The notes beneath the pieces were generated by a model, which worked only from the letters and a program-made list of their open reading frames with translations, did no database searches and was not told the origin of the DNA. Of a stretch of DNA of 64,000 bases, positions 25,100-31,743 are shown in pieces. Location: contig NZ_JAPSLH010000001.1 in NCBI RefSeq assembly GCF_031180965.1, positions 62,001 through 126,000 on the forward strand. Reading direction: 5' to 3'. Origin of the DNA: Chelativorans sp. Lineage in GTDB: Bacteria > Pseudomonadota > Alphaproteobacteria > Rhizobiales > Rhizobiaceae. Position numbers and translations under genes: made by a program. The number at the start of each line of letters is the position of its first letter. Position 1 is the first letter of the stretch.

Positions 25100-26215
25100 A
25101 TGCGGATCGGTAAAATGGCTTCATTCTGGAGGCGGGCGGCAGGCGCCTTTCTGTTCCTGTGCCTTGCGGCATGCGGCACCCTCGCCTATGCGCAGGCCCA
25201 GCCGCAGCAGCCCATACCACCGGTCGTGAAGGTCGGCGTCTATGTCAGCCCGCCTTTCGTGATGAAGGACGGGGACCGCTACTCCGGCATGGCGATCGAT
25301 CTTTGGGACGTCGTTTCCACTCAGCTTCATCTCAGATCGACCTACCAGGAGTTTGCCAACTTCCGGGAGCTTCTCGACGCCGTGGCCGCTGGAAGGGTCG
25401 AGGTGGCGGTCACGGACGTTAGCATCACGGAGGACCGGGCCAAGGTCGTCGACTTCACGCATCCATGGTTCGACAGTGGTCTACGCGTGATGGTCCACTC
25501 CAGCCCAGGCTCAGGCCTGTCGGACATTTTCGGTCAGCTCGCCGATGCCGGGCATCTCATGAACTATGCCCTCATCGCTCTTCTCATCCTCCTGGTCTGC
25601 GGAGTGATGACGATCGTCGACCGGCGCTTCGACCCTGAGTTTCCTCAGCGCTGGCGTGAGGGTCTAGCCGAAAATTTCTACCACGTCATGTCGATGGCGA
25701 CGCAAGGGCAGACCGATCGCAAGAACCTCTTCGGCTGGCTCGGCCGTATCTGGCAGGGCATCTGGATGATCCTGGCCCTCGCCGTGGTCGCCTATATCAC
25801 ATCATCCATCACCAGCGTGATGACGGCATCCCACCTCACGAACCAGATCCAGAACGTGGCGGACTTGCAGGGCAAGTTGGTCGGGGTTCGGGAAGGAAGC
25901 GTGGCGGAGGAGTATATGAGCACCTCCTTCGCGGATGTGAAGCGCTTCGACCATCTAGCGGAAGCGGCGCGGGCACTGCTCGACGGCGAGCTGTCGGCGA
26001 TCGTCGACGAGGGCCCGGAGCTGGAATACTACGTCAATACTCATCCCGGCGAGCCGCTAGAAGTCGTCGGCAGCACGTTCCGTCCCGACAAATACGGCTT
26101 CGCTTTCACGCCGGGAAGCAGCCTCCTGAAGCCAGTCTCCGTCGCTTTGATAGGAATGCACGAGAGCGGCGAGCTGGAAAGGCTGAGGGCCAGGTATTTC
26201 GGATTTAATCCGTAG
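25100..26215 (+). CDS. Prokaryotic ionotropic glutamate receptor-like channel protein
   Basis: A 371-residue protein with the GluR0 layout. A signal peptide or first hydrophobic segment (about 12-32) is followed by ligand lobe S1 (42-135), a membrane span M1 (154-173), a pore loop (about 192-206), span M2 (219-243) and lobe S2 (250-371). S1 has the amino-acid-binding signature SITEDRAKVVDFTHPWFDSG, with Arg113 at the place of the conserved carboxylate-binding Arg. S2 has REGSVAEEY and IVDEGPELEYYV. The pore loop reads VMSMATQGQTDRKN, not the potassium filter TVGYGD. An inner-membrane ion channel or sensor gated by a small ligand is likely. The start is not certain (Met6 at 25115 is an alternative). 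Confidence 0.82.
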   Translation: MRIGKMASFWRRAAGAFLFLCLAACGTLAYAQAQPQQPIPPVVKVGVYVSPPFVMKDGDRYSGMAIDLWDVVSTQLHLRSTYQEFANFRELLDAVAAGRVEVAVTDVSITEDRAKVVDFTHPWFDSGLRVMVHSSPGSGLSDIFGQLADAGHLMNYALIALLILLVCGVMTIVDRRFDPEFPQRWREGLAENFYHVMSMATQGQTDRKNLFGWLGRIWQGIWMILALAVVAYITSSITSVMTASHLTNQIQNVADLQGKLVGVREGSVAEEYMSTSFADVKRFDHLAEAARALLDGELSAIVDEGPELEYYVNTHPGEPLEVVGSTFRPDKYGFAFTPGSSLLKPVSVALIGMHESGELERLRARYFGFNP

Positions 26216-26278
26216 CTGCGGCGCAGCTTTACATCGGGCGATCAGCGACCTCGGACAGTTCTCCGAGCGTCGGAGCAT

Positions 26279-26533
26279 CTAAGCAAGGAGCCTGTACGCC
26301 CTCGCGAACGTCCTGAGCCCCTTCCTCGCCTCCTCCACGCAGCTGGTGTCGTAGGTGGCGACGAAGCACGCCTCGAGGGCGCTCTCGAACACAGGGCCTT
26401 CCTGGACCGGGCAGTTCCGCAGATAATCGAACGCTTCGCGCGGATTGCTGATTTCCCGGGCTGCTCCACCCGGGCGAAACGCCACGCGGACGGGAGTGGC
26501 GAATCGTGCTTGGCCCGTGATTGTCTGATCCAT
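26279..26533 (-). CDS. DUF982 protein
   Basis: An 84-residue protein of the DUF982 family, common in many copies in rhizobia and of unknown role. The typical core is seen: AREISNPREAFDYLRNCPVQ, followed by FESALEACFVATYDTSCVEEARKGLRTFARA. ATG 26533 was chosen since it gives the usual short N-terminus and lies 44 bases from a GGAAC-N18-TT promoter. It is therefore a probable member of the general stress regulon. Confidence 0.87.
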   Translation of the reverse strand: MDQTITGQARFATPVRVAFRPGGAAREISNPREAFDYLRNCPVQEGPVFESALEACFVATYDTSCVEEARKGLRTFARAYRLLA

Positions 26534-26576
26534 AGGAACCCCTTTGCCAGCCGGTGCGACCGGCGCGTTTTGAGCG

Positions 26577-26602
26577 AAACTGTCCACCTCCCGGAAAGTT
26601 CC
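26577..26602 (-). promoter_or_regulatory. EcfG/RpoE2-type stress promoter of the DUF982 gene
   Basis: On the minus strand GGAAC (26598-26602) is followed after 17 bases by GTTT, the GGAAC-N18-TT pattern of the general stress response sigma factor in rhizobia. It lies at proper distance before the DUF982 start. Confidence 0.6.
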
Positions 26603-26701
26603 ACTTTTTTTCCTACTGGATGCGCTTTTTTGCCGGCATCCGTCCGGATCGGCAGGCAAGCTCGCGCTGCAGCCCGACGCGAGCAGATCGGAAGGCGGGG
26701 C

Positions 26702-26728
26702 GGAACGTTTCCGCCCCGCAAGTGGTTT
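26702..26728 (+). promoter_or_regulatory. EcfG/RpoE2-type stress promoter with overlapping 11-bp hairpin
   Basis: GGAAC (26702-26706), 19 bases, then TTT fits GGAAC-N19-TT. The -35 part lies inside a perfect inverted repeat, GCGGGGCGGAA-CGT-TTCCGCCCCGC, spanning about 26696-26720, which could also act as an operator. Confidence 0.5.
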
Positions 26729-26754
26729 GCTGGCCAGACGGAGCGGAGAACGAC

Positions 26755-26985
26755 ATGCCGCCGGAGCAAATGGACGTTGTCCTTGCGAATCTGCCCCTGC
26801 GCATCGGCGCCTACGTACCGAGCGATATTCTGGAGGAATGGTTCGCTCCCGGGACCGGCATGAACCCGGTCAGCGGCGAGGCCATCGAGGCGGCTAAGGC
26901 CTATGGTCAACGCTTTGAATGCGAGTTCGAATATTACCCCGACAGATTGGAAGGCGTGTTCTGGAAATGGGTACCGGCGATATGA
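26755..26985 (+). CDS. Small hypothetical protein
   Basis: A 76-residue protein I do not recognise. It has no signal peptide or membrane span; the composition is acidic with aromatic residues near the end (FECEFEYYPDRLEGVFWKW). The ATG follows GGAGAAC and lies about 27 bases after a predicted stress-sigma promoter. The stop overlaps the start of the next gene (ATGA), so the two are translated together. Confidence 0.7.
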   Translation: MPPEQMDVVLANLPLRIGAYVPSDILEEWFAPGTGMNPVSGEAIEAAKAYGQRFECEFEYYPDRLEGVFWKWVPAI

Positions 26986-27179
26986 CTTCTCACGAAACAG
27001 GTTCGGTGCTGGAAGAAAAGGTCAAGCAAGCCATCATCGACGAGCTCAAGCGCCAGGCGGAGATAAGGCCGGACGGTTTGCGCGTGTCCACCGCAGAGAA
27101 GGGACTCTCGGTCAGTGGCGAGATCGATCTCGACGACTTGGCCATGGTGGTCATCGGATCCCTCGCTGGCGGTCCGTGA
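26982..27179 (+). CDS. Small hypothetical protein, coupled to upstream gene
   Basis: A 65-residue cytoplasmic protein without recognised family. It has an amphipathic, helical first half (LEEKVKQAIIDELKRQAEI) and a beta-like second half (LRVSTAEKGLSVSGEIDLDD). The start is the ATGA overlap with the preceding gene; an ATG at 26967 is possible. It shares the predicted stress promoter of its partner. Confidence 0.68.
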   Translation: MTSHETGSVLEEKVKQAIIDELKRQAEIRPDGLRVSTAEKGLSVSGEIDLDDLAMVVIGSLAGGP

Positions 27180-27304
27180 GCCCTTCCCGCCGGCACACGG
27201 GAGTTTACCCCGCGGTAAGATGTTTGAATTGCGGATGAACGCCGCATTCAGCAACAATTCGGGCGACCGTCAATAAGCGTAGATCCTCCACAGGGATGAT
27301 CCAC

Positions 27305-27445
27305 ATGCTTGCTCGCCTGTTCTTTGCAATCCTGTTCGCCGTCTGCCTGGGCGGCGTGCTGTCCATGACGCTCGATCCATCACTAAGCAAGCGGGGCGGG
27401 CAGCCTGCCTATGTCGGGCAGGCCACGCTACGCTCCGCACAATAG
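27305..27445 (+). CDS. Small membrane protein, 46 residues
   Basis: A short frame, MLARLFFAILFAVCLGGVLS and then MTLDPSLSKRGGQPAYVGQA, with one hydrophobic segment that could be a span or a signal peptide. An AGGGATG ribosome site lies about ten bases before the ATG and the codon use fits the genome. It lies in a cluster of small stress-type genes and converges on the DUF3072 gene five bases later. The function is unknown. Confidence 0.55.
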   Translation: MLARLFFAILFAVCLGGVLSMTLDPSLSKRGGQPAYVGQATLRSAQ

Positions 27446-27449
27446 CGCT

Positions 27450-27683
27450 TCAGCTCTTGCCGTCGGCAAGCCCGAGCTTCTGCTTCAGCGCGTCGATGCG
27501 CTTAGAAGCCTCCGCCTTGCTGAGGTCATCGGCATAGGCGTCCGCATCGCCGGCCTGCTCCGACAGCGTCTTCAGATAGGAGGCTTGCGCCCCGGTCATC
27601 GGCTCGTCCCCACTGACCCAGTCTTCCGGGTCCTTCTCCATGTTGGACCTGGGATGTTGTTTCGGATTTTCGCTGTCCTGCAT
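27450..27683 (-). CDS. DUF3072 protein
   Basis: A 77-residue protein of the DUF3072 family. The family core is visible: DPEDWVSGDEPMTGAQASYL followed by KTLSEQAGDADAYADDLSKAEASKRIDALKQKLG. Members occur in stress regulons of soil bacteria but have no known activity. ATG 27683 was chosen for GGAG six bases upstream; ATG 27689 and GTG 27695 are alternatives. The promoter 27711-27736 fits the general stress consensus. Confidence 0.85.
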   Translation of the reverse strand: MQDSENPKQHPRSNMEKDPEDWVSGDEPMTGAQASYLKTLSEQAGDADAYADDLSKAEASKRIDALKQKLGLADGKS

Positions 27684-27710
27684 CTTCATCTCCACGTGAG
27701 GCGGGAGGAA

Positions 27711-27736
27711 AACAATCCTGCGCCGCCGGAGGTTCC
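27711..27736 (-). promoter_or_regulatory. EcfG/RpoE2-type stress promoter of the DUF3072 gene
   Basis: On the minus strand GGAAC (27732-27736) is followed after 18 bases by GTTTT, fitting GGAAC-N19-TT. It lies about 30 bases before the DUF3072 start. Confidence 0.55.
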
Positions 27737-27757
27737 GACCATGGACGCGCCCGGAGC

Positions 27758-27783
27758 GGAACCAGCGCCCCGATGTCTAGTTG
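27758..27783 (+). promoter_or_regulatory. EcfG/RpoE2-type stress promoter of the PepSY gene
   Basis: GGAAC (27758-27762), 17 bases, then GTT at 27780-27782 fits GGAAC-N18-TT. Its -35 lies only about 20 bases from the -35 of the opposing DUF3072 promoter, so the two genes form a back-to-back stress-regulated pair. Confidence 0.55.
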
Positions 27784-27815
27784 AAAGACATCGGCAACAC
27801 TGAAAGGACGTCTCG

Positions 27816-28085
27816 ATGCCCCGCAAGACTGTGCTCGTGCTCTCGGCAGCAGCCATGCTGCTCTACGGTCCGCTCCAGGCCCAGGAGGCGGAGGAGCGGC
27901 AGATACCCCCGGAGAATGCACTCAAGGTTTCGGAGATTGTTGCACGCATCGAAGCGCGGCCCGATTTCCGCTATCTCGACGAGGTGGATTGGGACGAGGA
28001 AGGTCATTACCAGATCGTTTATTTTACGACCGACAAGGCCAGAGTTGAGATGAACATCAACCCGGTGACCGGCGAGCCGTTATAG
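27816..28085 (+). CDS. Exported PepSY-domain protein
   Basis: An 89-residue periplasmic protein with a signal peptide of about 22 residues (cleavage near LQAQEA) and one PepSY unit (LKVSEIVARIEARPDFRYLD and then VDWDEEGHYQIVYFTTDKARVEMNINPVTGE). PepSY domains often inhibit proteases or bind cell-surface partners. The ATG follows AAAGGA. It sits behind a predicted stress-sigma promoter. Confidence 0.85.
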   Translation: MPRKTVLVLSAAAMLLYGPLQAQEAEERQIPPENALKVSEIVARIEARPDFRYLDEVDWDEEGHYQIVYFTTDKARVEMNINPVTGEPL

Positions 28086-28093
28086 CCGCCGGC

Positions 28094-28119
28094 GGCGCGC
28101 ATCAATTTCGATGCGCGCC
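28094..28119. terminator. Hairpin between PepSY gene and downstream convergent gene
   Basis: GGCGCGCATC (28094-28103) pairs perfectly with GATGCGCGCC (28110-28119) over six bases. No T run follows, so its termination strength is uncertain. A second perfect stem, GGCCGCGG/CCGCGGCC, lies at 28150-28170. Confidence 0.5.
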
Positions 28120-28193
28120 ACGAAGAATTCCGATCCGCGCAACGAGAACGGCCGCGGCAAAACCGCGGCCATCTCGGTTGTATGCGCCCAGAC

Positions 28194-28673
28194 TTACTGA
28201 CCGGCCGGAGCTGTCGTATTCGGTGCCGGGGTCGTCGGGGCCGGCGTGGTCGGAGCCGGAGCAGTCGCGTCGCCCTCGGGCGCCGCAGGTGCCGAACCGG
28301 CCGCACCGCCGCCGGTTGCGCCGCCGCCGGTCGCGCTGCCGCCCGTGCCGGAACCCGTGCCTGCGGGAGCGCTGTCCGTCGCGCCGCCAGGAGCCGGCGT
28401 CACCGTCGTGTTATTGGTGTCGCCTCCCGGCACCACCACCGTGTCTTCGCCGTCCGGTACCACGGCCGTATCGGCGCCGCCAAAGAAGGACGAGCCGCCA
28501 AAGGCCAGGAACAGGATGACGAGGATCGCGGCAAGTACGGCCACGACGATGAAGGTGCTCCCGCTGCCGCCGGAGCGGACCACCGTCTGGTTCGACGCCG
28601 GGGACGTGCCGGCGGGAGGAACGCGCGGGTCGGTGCTGCCCGGCGCATTTGTGGGTCGATCAAAATTGTCCAT
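28194..28673 (-). CDS. Membrane-anchored low-complexity protein
   Basis: A 159-residue protein with a polar N-terminus, one span at about 40-60 (TFIVVAVLAAILVILFLAFGG) and a long Gly/Ala/Pro/Thr-rich tail with repeats (ATGGGATGGGAAG, PAPTTPAPTTPAP). The tail is likely periplasmic and unstructured. No family is recognised. The promoter upstream is an exact general stress match (GGAAC-N16-CGTT). Confidence 0.8.
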   Translation of the reverse strand: MDNFDRPTNAPGSTDPRVPPAGTSPASNQTVVRSGGSGSTFIVVAVLAAILVILFLAFGGSSFFGGADTAVVPDGEDTVVVPGGDTNNTTVTPAPGGATDSAPAGTGSGTGGSATGGGATGGGAAGSAPAAPEGDATAPAPTTPAPTTPAPNTTAPAGQ

Positions 28674-28703
28674 GGGAACTCTTCTCCGTTGCCATCGGCG
28701 ACT

Positions 28704-28729
28704 AAACGCCGCACCGCAATAAGGGTTCC
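28704..28729 (-). promoter_or_regulatory. EcfG/RpoE2 consensus stress promoter
   Basis: On the minus strand GGAAC (28725-28729), 16 bases, then CGTTT (28708-28704) is an exact match to the rhizobial general stress consensus GGAAC-N16-CGTT. It lies 31 bases before the ATG of the low-complexity membrane protein. Confidence 0.75.
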
Positions 28730-28748
28730 GTACAGTACTTTCCGAGAC

Positions 28749-29798
28749 TTAGCTGCGCTCGGCGCGGCTCAAGCGATATCCGGCCTTCCGCAGCAGCTCG
28801 ACCAGCCCGTTCGGTCCCGGCAGATGCATGGCACCGACGGCGATGAAGGCGCCGCCCTCCTCGATCAGCTTCTGCGAACGTTCGGCCATCACGTGATTGC
28901 GCGCATCGATCATGCGCTGCTCGAATGCCGAATAATCGGCGGCCTCTCCCTCTCCCATCGGCAGAAGCTTGCCCAAGGCGGGCCGGAACATACCTGTCCT
29001 CCCGTCCAGGTAAAGCGCGACCATGGTTTCGATCATATCGTCCATCCGGTCGCCCAGTTCGATCGCGCCGACCAGCCCCCGCACATGCAGTTCCATCGGC
29101 AGCGATGCCATCGCCGACAGCTGCTCGGCGACCGTCTCAAGTCCTGCGACCTTCTTGCCGGCGGCCTTAGCCTCCTTCGCAAGCTTGGCATCGAGAATGA
29201 TGGCGCCGGCCTGCTGGCGCTTCAGCTCGCAATCGGGCATCGAGACCAGCGATACCAGAATCCAAGGCTTCATCTTCGATATGCCGTCGAAGGGCGCGCC
29301 GCGTTCTTCGAACTCCTCCTCGACGATCTTGCGCTGGTCGGGCGTGAGGTGATCCGTCAGGCTCTCCCCTTGGGAAAACATCATCAGGCCGGGCTTCTCG
29401 AAAACAGCCGCCATCATTGCCGCCTCGTCCAGGATCTGCGTCGTCTCGATGGCCACTGTGCTTGCCAGATCGAAAGCCTCTTGCGCCTGGCCCGGCAACC
29501 TGGTCACGCGCGGATCGGTGACATGCATGGTGCCGAACAGATAGGAAGGAGCGGCGCCGTCCGCCTCGATGCGCCAAAGGAGACCCTCGCCATTTGGTGT
29601 TGCGGCGGCCTCATTTTCAATTTCGCGCAGCAGTGCGGGGTCCTCTGTCGCAAGCTGGGCCACAAGATTGGCCCCCTCGCAGGCTATCGGTTCCTCCGCC
29701 TGCGCCTGGGCGCCCGCTAACAGGAGCAAGGCCATCGCGAAGAGAAGATTTGCCGCGGCGGTGAGGGATAGGTTAGTCGCGCTTTCGGTGCGTTCCAT
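28749..29798 (-). CDS. TraB/GumN family protein
   Basis: A 349-residue exported protein of the TraB/GumN family. A signal peptide or anchor lies at about 10-36 (LLFAMALLLLAGAQAQA). The first family motif is LWRIEADGAAPSYLFGTMHVTDPRV and the second is the C-terminal GGAFIAVGAMHLPGPNGLVELLRKAGY; the paired GTMH and GAMHL are thought to form a metal-dependent hydrolase site. Its role in bacteria is not settled. ATG 29798 gives the proper signal peptide. It lies downstream of xerC on the same strand, 40 bases away. Confidence 0.9.
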   Translation of the reverse strand: MERTESATNLSLTAAANLLFAMALLLLAGAQAQAEEPIACEGANLVAQLATEDPALLREIENEAAATPNGEGLLWRIEADGAAPSYLFGTMHVTDPRVTRLPGQAQEAFDLASTVAIETTQILDEAAMMAAVFEKPGLMMFSQGESLTDHLTPDQRKIVEEEFEERGAPFDGISKMKPWILVSLVSMPDCELKRQQAGAIILDAKLAKEAKAAGKKVAGLETVAEQLSAMASLPMELHVRGLVGAIELGDRMDDMIETMVALYLDGRTGMFRPALGKLLPMGEGEAADYSAFEQRMIDARNHVMAERSQKLIEEGGAFIAVGAMHLPGPNGLVELLRKAGYRLSRAERS

Positions 29799-29838
29799 CC
29801 GCCCGCAGCTAGCGCCGAATCTGGGCGAAATTGGCGGC

Positions 29839-30780
29839 TTACGCCCGAGGATGCGCGTTTTCGTAGATTTCCAGGAGTCGTGATGTATCGACCGCGGTGT
29901 AGATCTGCGTGGTCGACAGGCTGGCATGGCCGAGAAGCTCCTGGATGGCGCGCAGATCGCCGCCGCGGGCGAGCAGATGCGTGGCGAAGGAGTGGCGCAG
30001 CGCATGCGGGGTGGCTGTCTCCGGCAGGTTCAGCGCAGAGCGCATCCTCTGCATCTCGCGTTGAATGATGGCCGGCTGCAGTCCTCCCCCGCGCGCGCCG
30101 CGGAAGAGCGGCGCTTCCCCGCCCAGATGATACGGGCAAAGGCGCTGATATTCCGCCACCGCTTCGGCTACCACCGGCAGTACCGGCACGACCCGCGTCT
30201 TGCCGCCCTTGCCGGTCACCCGCAGCGTCCCTGCCCGCAGCGCGGGGATATCCGCGCCTGTGAGACCCAGAGCCTCGCCGATGCGCAGGCCGGAGCCGTA
30301 GAGCAGGGCAAGGACCGCCGCGTTCCGTGCCGCGATCCAGGGCTCTTCCGCAAGCTGGCCTTCTCCGGATGCGACGCGCCTGGCATCGGCGGCGGCAAGC
30401 GGCTTCGGCAGCCCCTTGGGCGCACGCGGCGCGCGCAGCGCTCCGGCGCCCGCCGCATTGGCGAGGCCGCGCCTCTCCATGAAGCGCAGGAATGAACGAA
30501 TGGCCGCCAGGCCGCGTCCGACCGTGCGGGCGCCGGCGCCACCCGCCCGTCGCGCCGCAAGAAAGGCGCGCAGATCGGCGGGGCGCAAGTCGGCTATGTC
30601 GGCAATTCCGGGCGCGCCGCCGCAATGGCCCGTGAGGAACTGCAGGAACTGCCGCGTGTCCCGCTCATAGGCATCGAGGGTGAGCCGGGCCAGTCGCCGC
30701 TCCTCCTTCAGCGACGACAGCCAATCGGCGCGCGCCTTCTGAAGATCGGGTCTTGCGGAAACGAGAAATTCTTCGCTCAT
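29839..30780 (-). CDS. xerC: Tyrosine recombinase XerC
   Basis: A 313-residue site-specific recombinase that, with XerD, resolves chromosome dimers at dif. The SAM-like N-terminal domain (residues 15-103) is followed by the catalytic domain. Active residues are seen in context: Arg166 (GLRIGEAL), Lys191 (VTGKGGKTR), His259 and Arg262 (HALRHSFATH), His282-285 region (LLGHASLSTTQIYT) and Tyr294. Its place beside housekeeping genes and the full domain set favour XerC over a phage integrase. ATG 30780 gives a normal N-terminus. Confidence 0.92.
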   Translation of the reverse strand: MSEEFLVSARPDLQKARADWLSSLKEERRLARLTLDAYERDTRQFLQFLTGHCGGAPGIADIADLRPADLRAFLAARRAGGAGARTVGRGLAAIRSFLRFMERRGLANAAGAGALRAPRAPKGLPKPLAAADARRVASGEGQLAEEPWIAARNAAVLALLYGSGLRIGEALGLTGADIPALRAGTLRVTGKGGKTRVVPVLPVVAEAVAEYQRLCPYHLGGEAPLFRGARGGGLQPAIIQREMQRMRSALNLPETATPHALRHSFATHLLARGGDLRAIQELLGHASLSTTQIYTAVDTSRLLEIYENAHPRA

Positions 30781-30847
30781 TGCCGGTGCTCCTGCCCGCC
30801 AGGAGTTTTGCGCGCGCTGGTTAGGATCGGGTGAACACGGACGTGCC

Positions 30848-31681
30848 CTAGCGGCGTGCCCGGCTGGAGAGGACCTGCATGGCTTTTTCGAGGGTGCTGC
30901 GAAAAACCGTATCGAACGAGACTCCACCGGCCCCCCACCGCTCGAGCGACTCCTCCGTGAGCAGCCGCCAGGTGGAGGACCAACGAAGAGCTTTTTCATC
31001 CCATGTAAGCGTGCCGGCCAGGAGCACCTTGGCCCCCAGCTCCCGGCGCGCGTCCTCGAGCCGCTCGCGGTCCGCCCAGCTGAGCGGCGTATCGCCGGCT
31101 ACCCTCGCCAGCGCTGCTTGGCCGGGAAAATCGATCGTCAACCCGAGCTCGGCGCCGGTTTGCGTCAGCGCTTCCCGCTGCGCGGCACCGGCTTCCGCCC
31201 CCTCGCCCAACATGAATTGCTGCGTCCCGTTGTCGATGCTGACAGCAAGCGTGATGGGCGGCCGGTCGAGCCAAGGCTCATGCCCGAGCTCCCGCAGCGC
31301 CCGGTCGACCTTCGCGCGCGCGAACTCCACTGTGAGGATGTGGGGCCTATCGCGCGTCCCCTGCTCGTCATGCACGGGGATGCCGGCCATGCGGTCGCGA
31401 AGCTCGTAGTCTTGCACGAACTCGGCGGCCCGTACTGCGAGACCGACTACCTTGGGCGAGCCGGCAAGGTCCGGGTCCCCCGAGAGCTTCACCAGCACGC
31501 GCTCGAGCGATGCGGCAAAGCCGCGCTGTTTCTCGTGCTCCTGCGTACCGGTTATGATCGTCGACGCGCGATAAAGCTCGCCCACATGCTCCGAAGCGCC
31601 GCCGGCGCCAGCTAATGCCAGCAGGATCGAAACCGCGGCGCATAGCGCGCAGGCTGTTCGACCGAAAAGCGCAACAACCAT
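30848..31681 (-). CDS. DUF2066 periplasmic protein
   Basis: A 277-residue exported protein with a signal peptide of about 29 residues (ALCAAVSILLALAGAGGA). The DUF2066 region starts at YRASTIITGTQEHEKQRGFA and continues with VLVKLSGDPDLAGSPKVV. The function is unknown. It lies upstream of xerC on the same strand and may be cotranscribed with it. Confidence 0.86.
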   Translation of the reverse strand: MVVALFGRTACALCAAVSILLALAGAGGASEHVGELYRASTIITGTQEHEKQRGFAASLERVLVKLSGDPDLAGSPKVVGLAVRAAEFVQDYELRDRMAGIPVHDEQGTRDRPHILTVEFARAKVDRALRELGHEPWLDRPPITLAVSIDNGTQQFMLGEGAEAGAAQREALTQTGAELGLTIDFPGQAALARVAGDTPLSWADRERLEDARRELGAKVLLAGTLTWDEKALRWSSTWRLLTEESLERWGAGGVSFDTVFRSTLEKAMQVLSSRARR

Positions 31682-31743
31682 GATGATCCCCGCACGCCGA
31701 TAGGACGATTATCACAGGCCGCGCATTCCAAAGCAACGGCCGG

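Noticed and set aside
29839-30780. Phage integrase
   Set aside because: The full XerC domain set, lack of a nearby tRNA or phage genes and the conserved neighbours favour housekeeping XerC.
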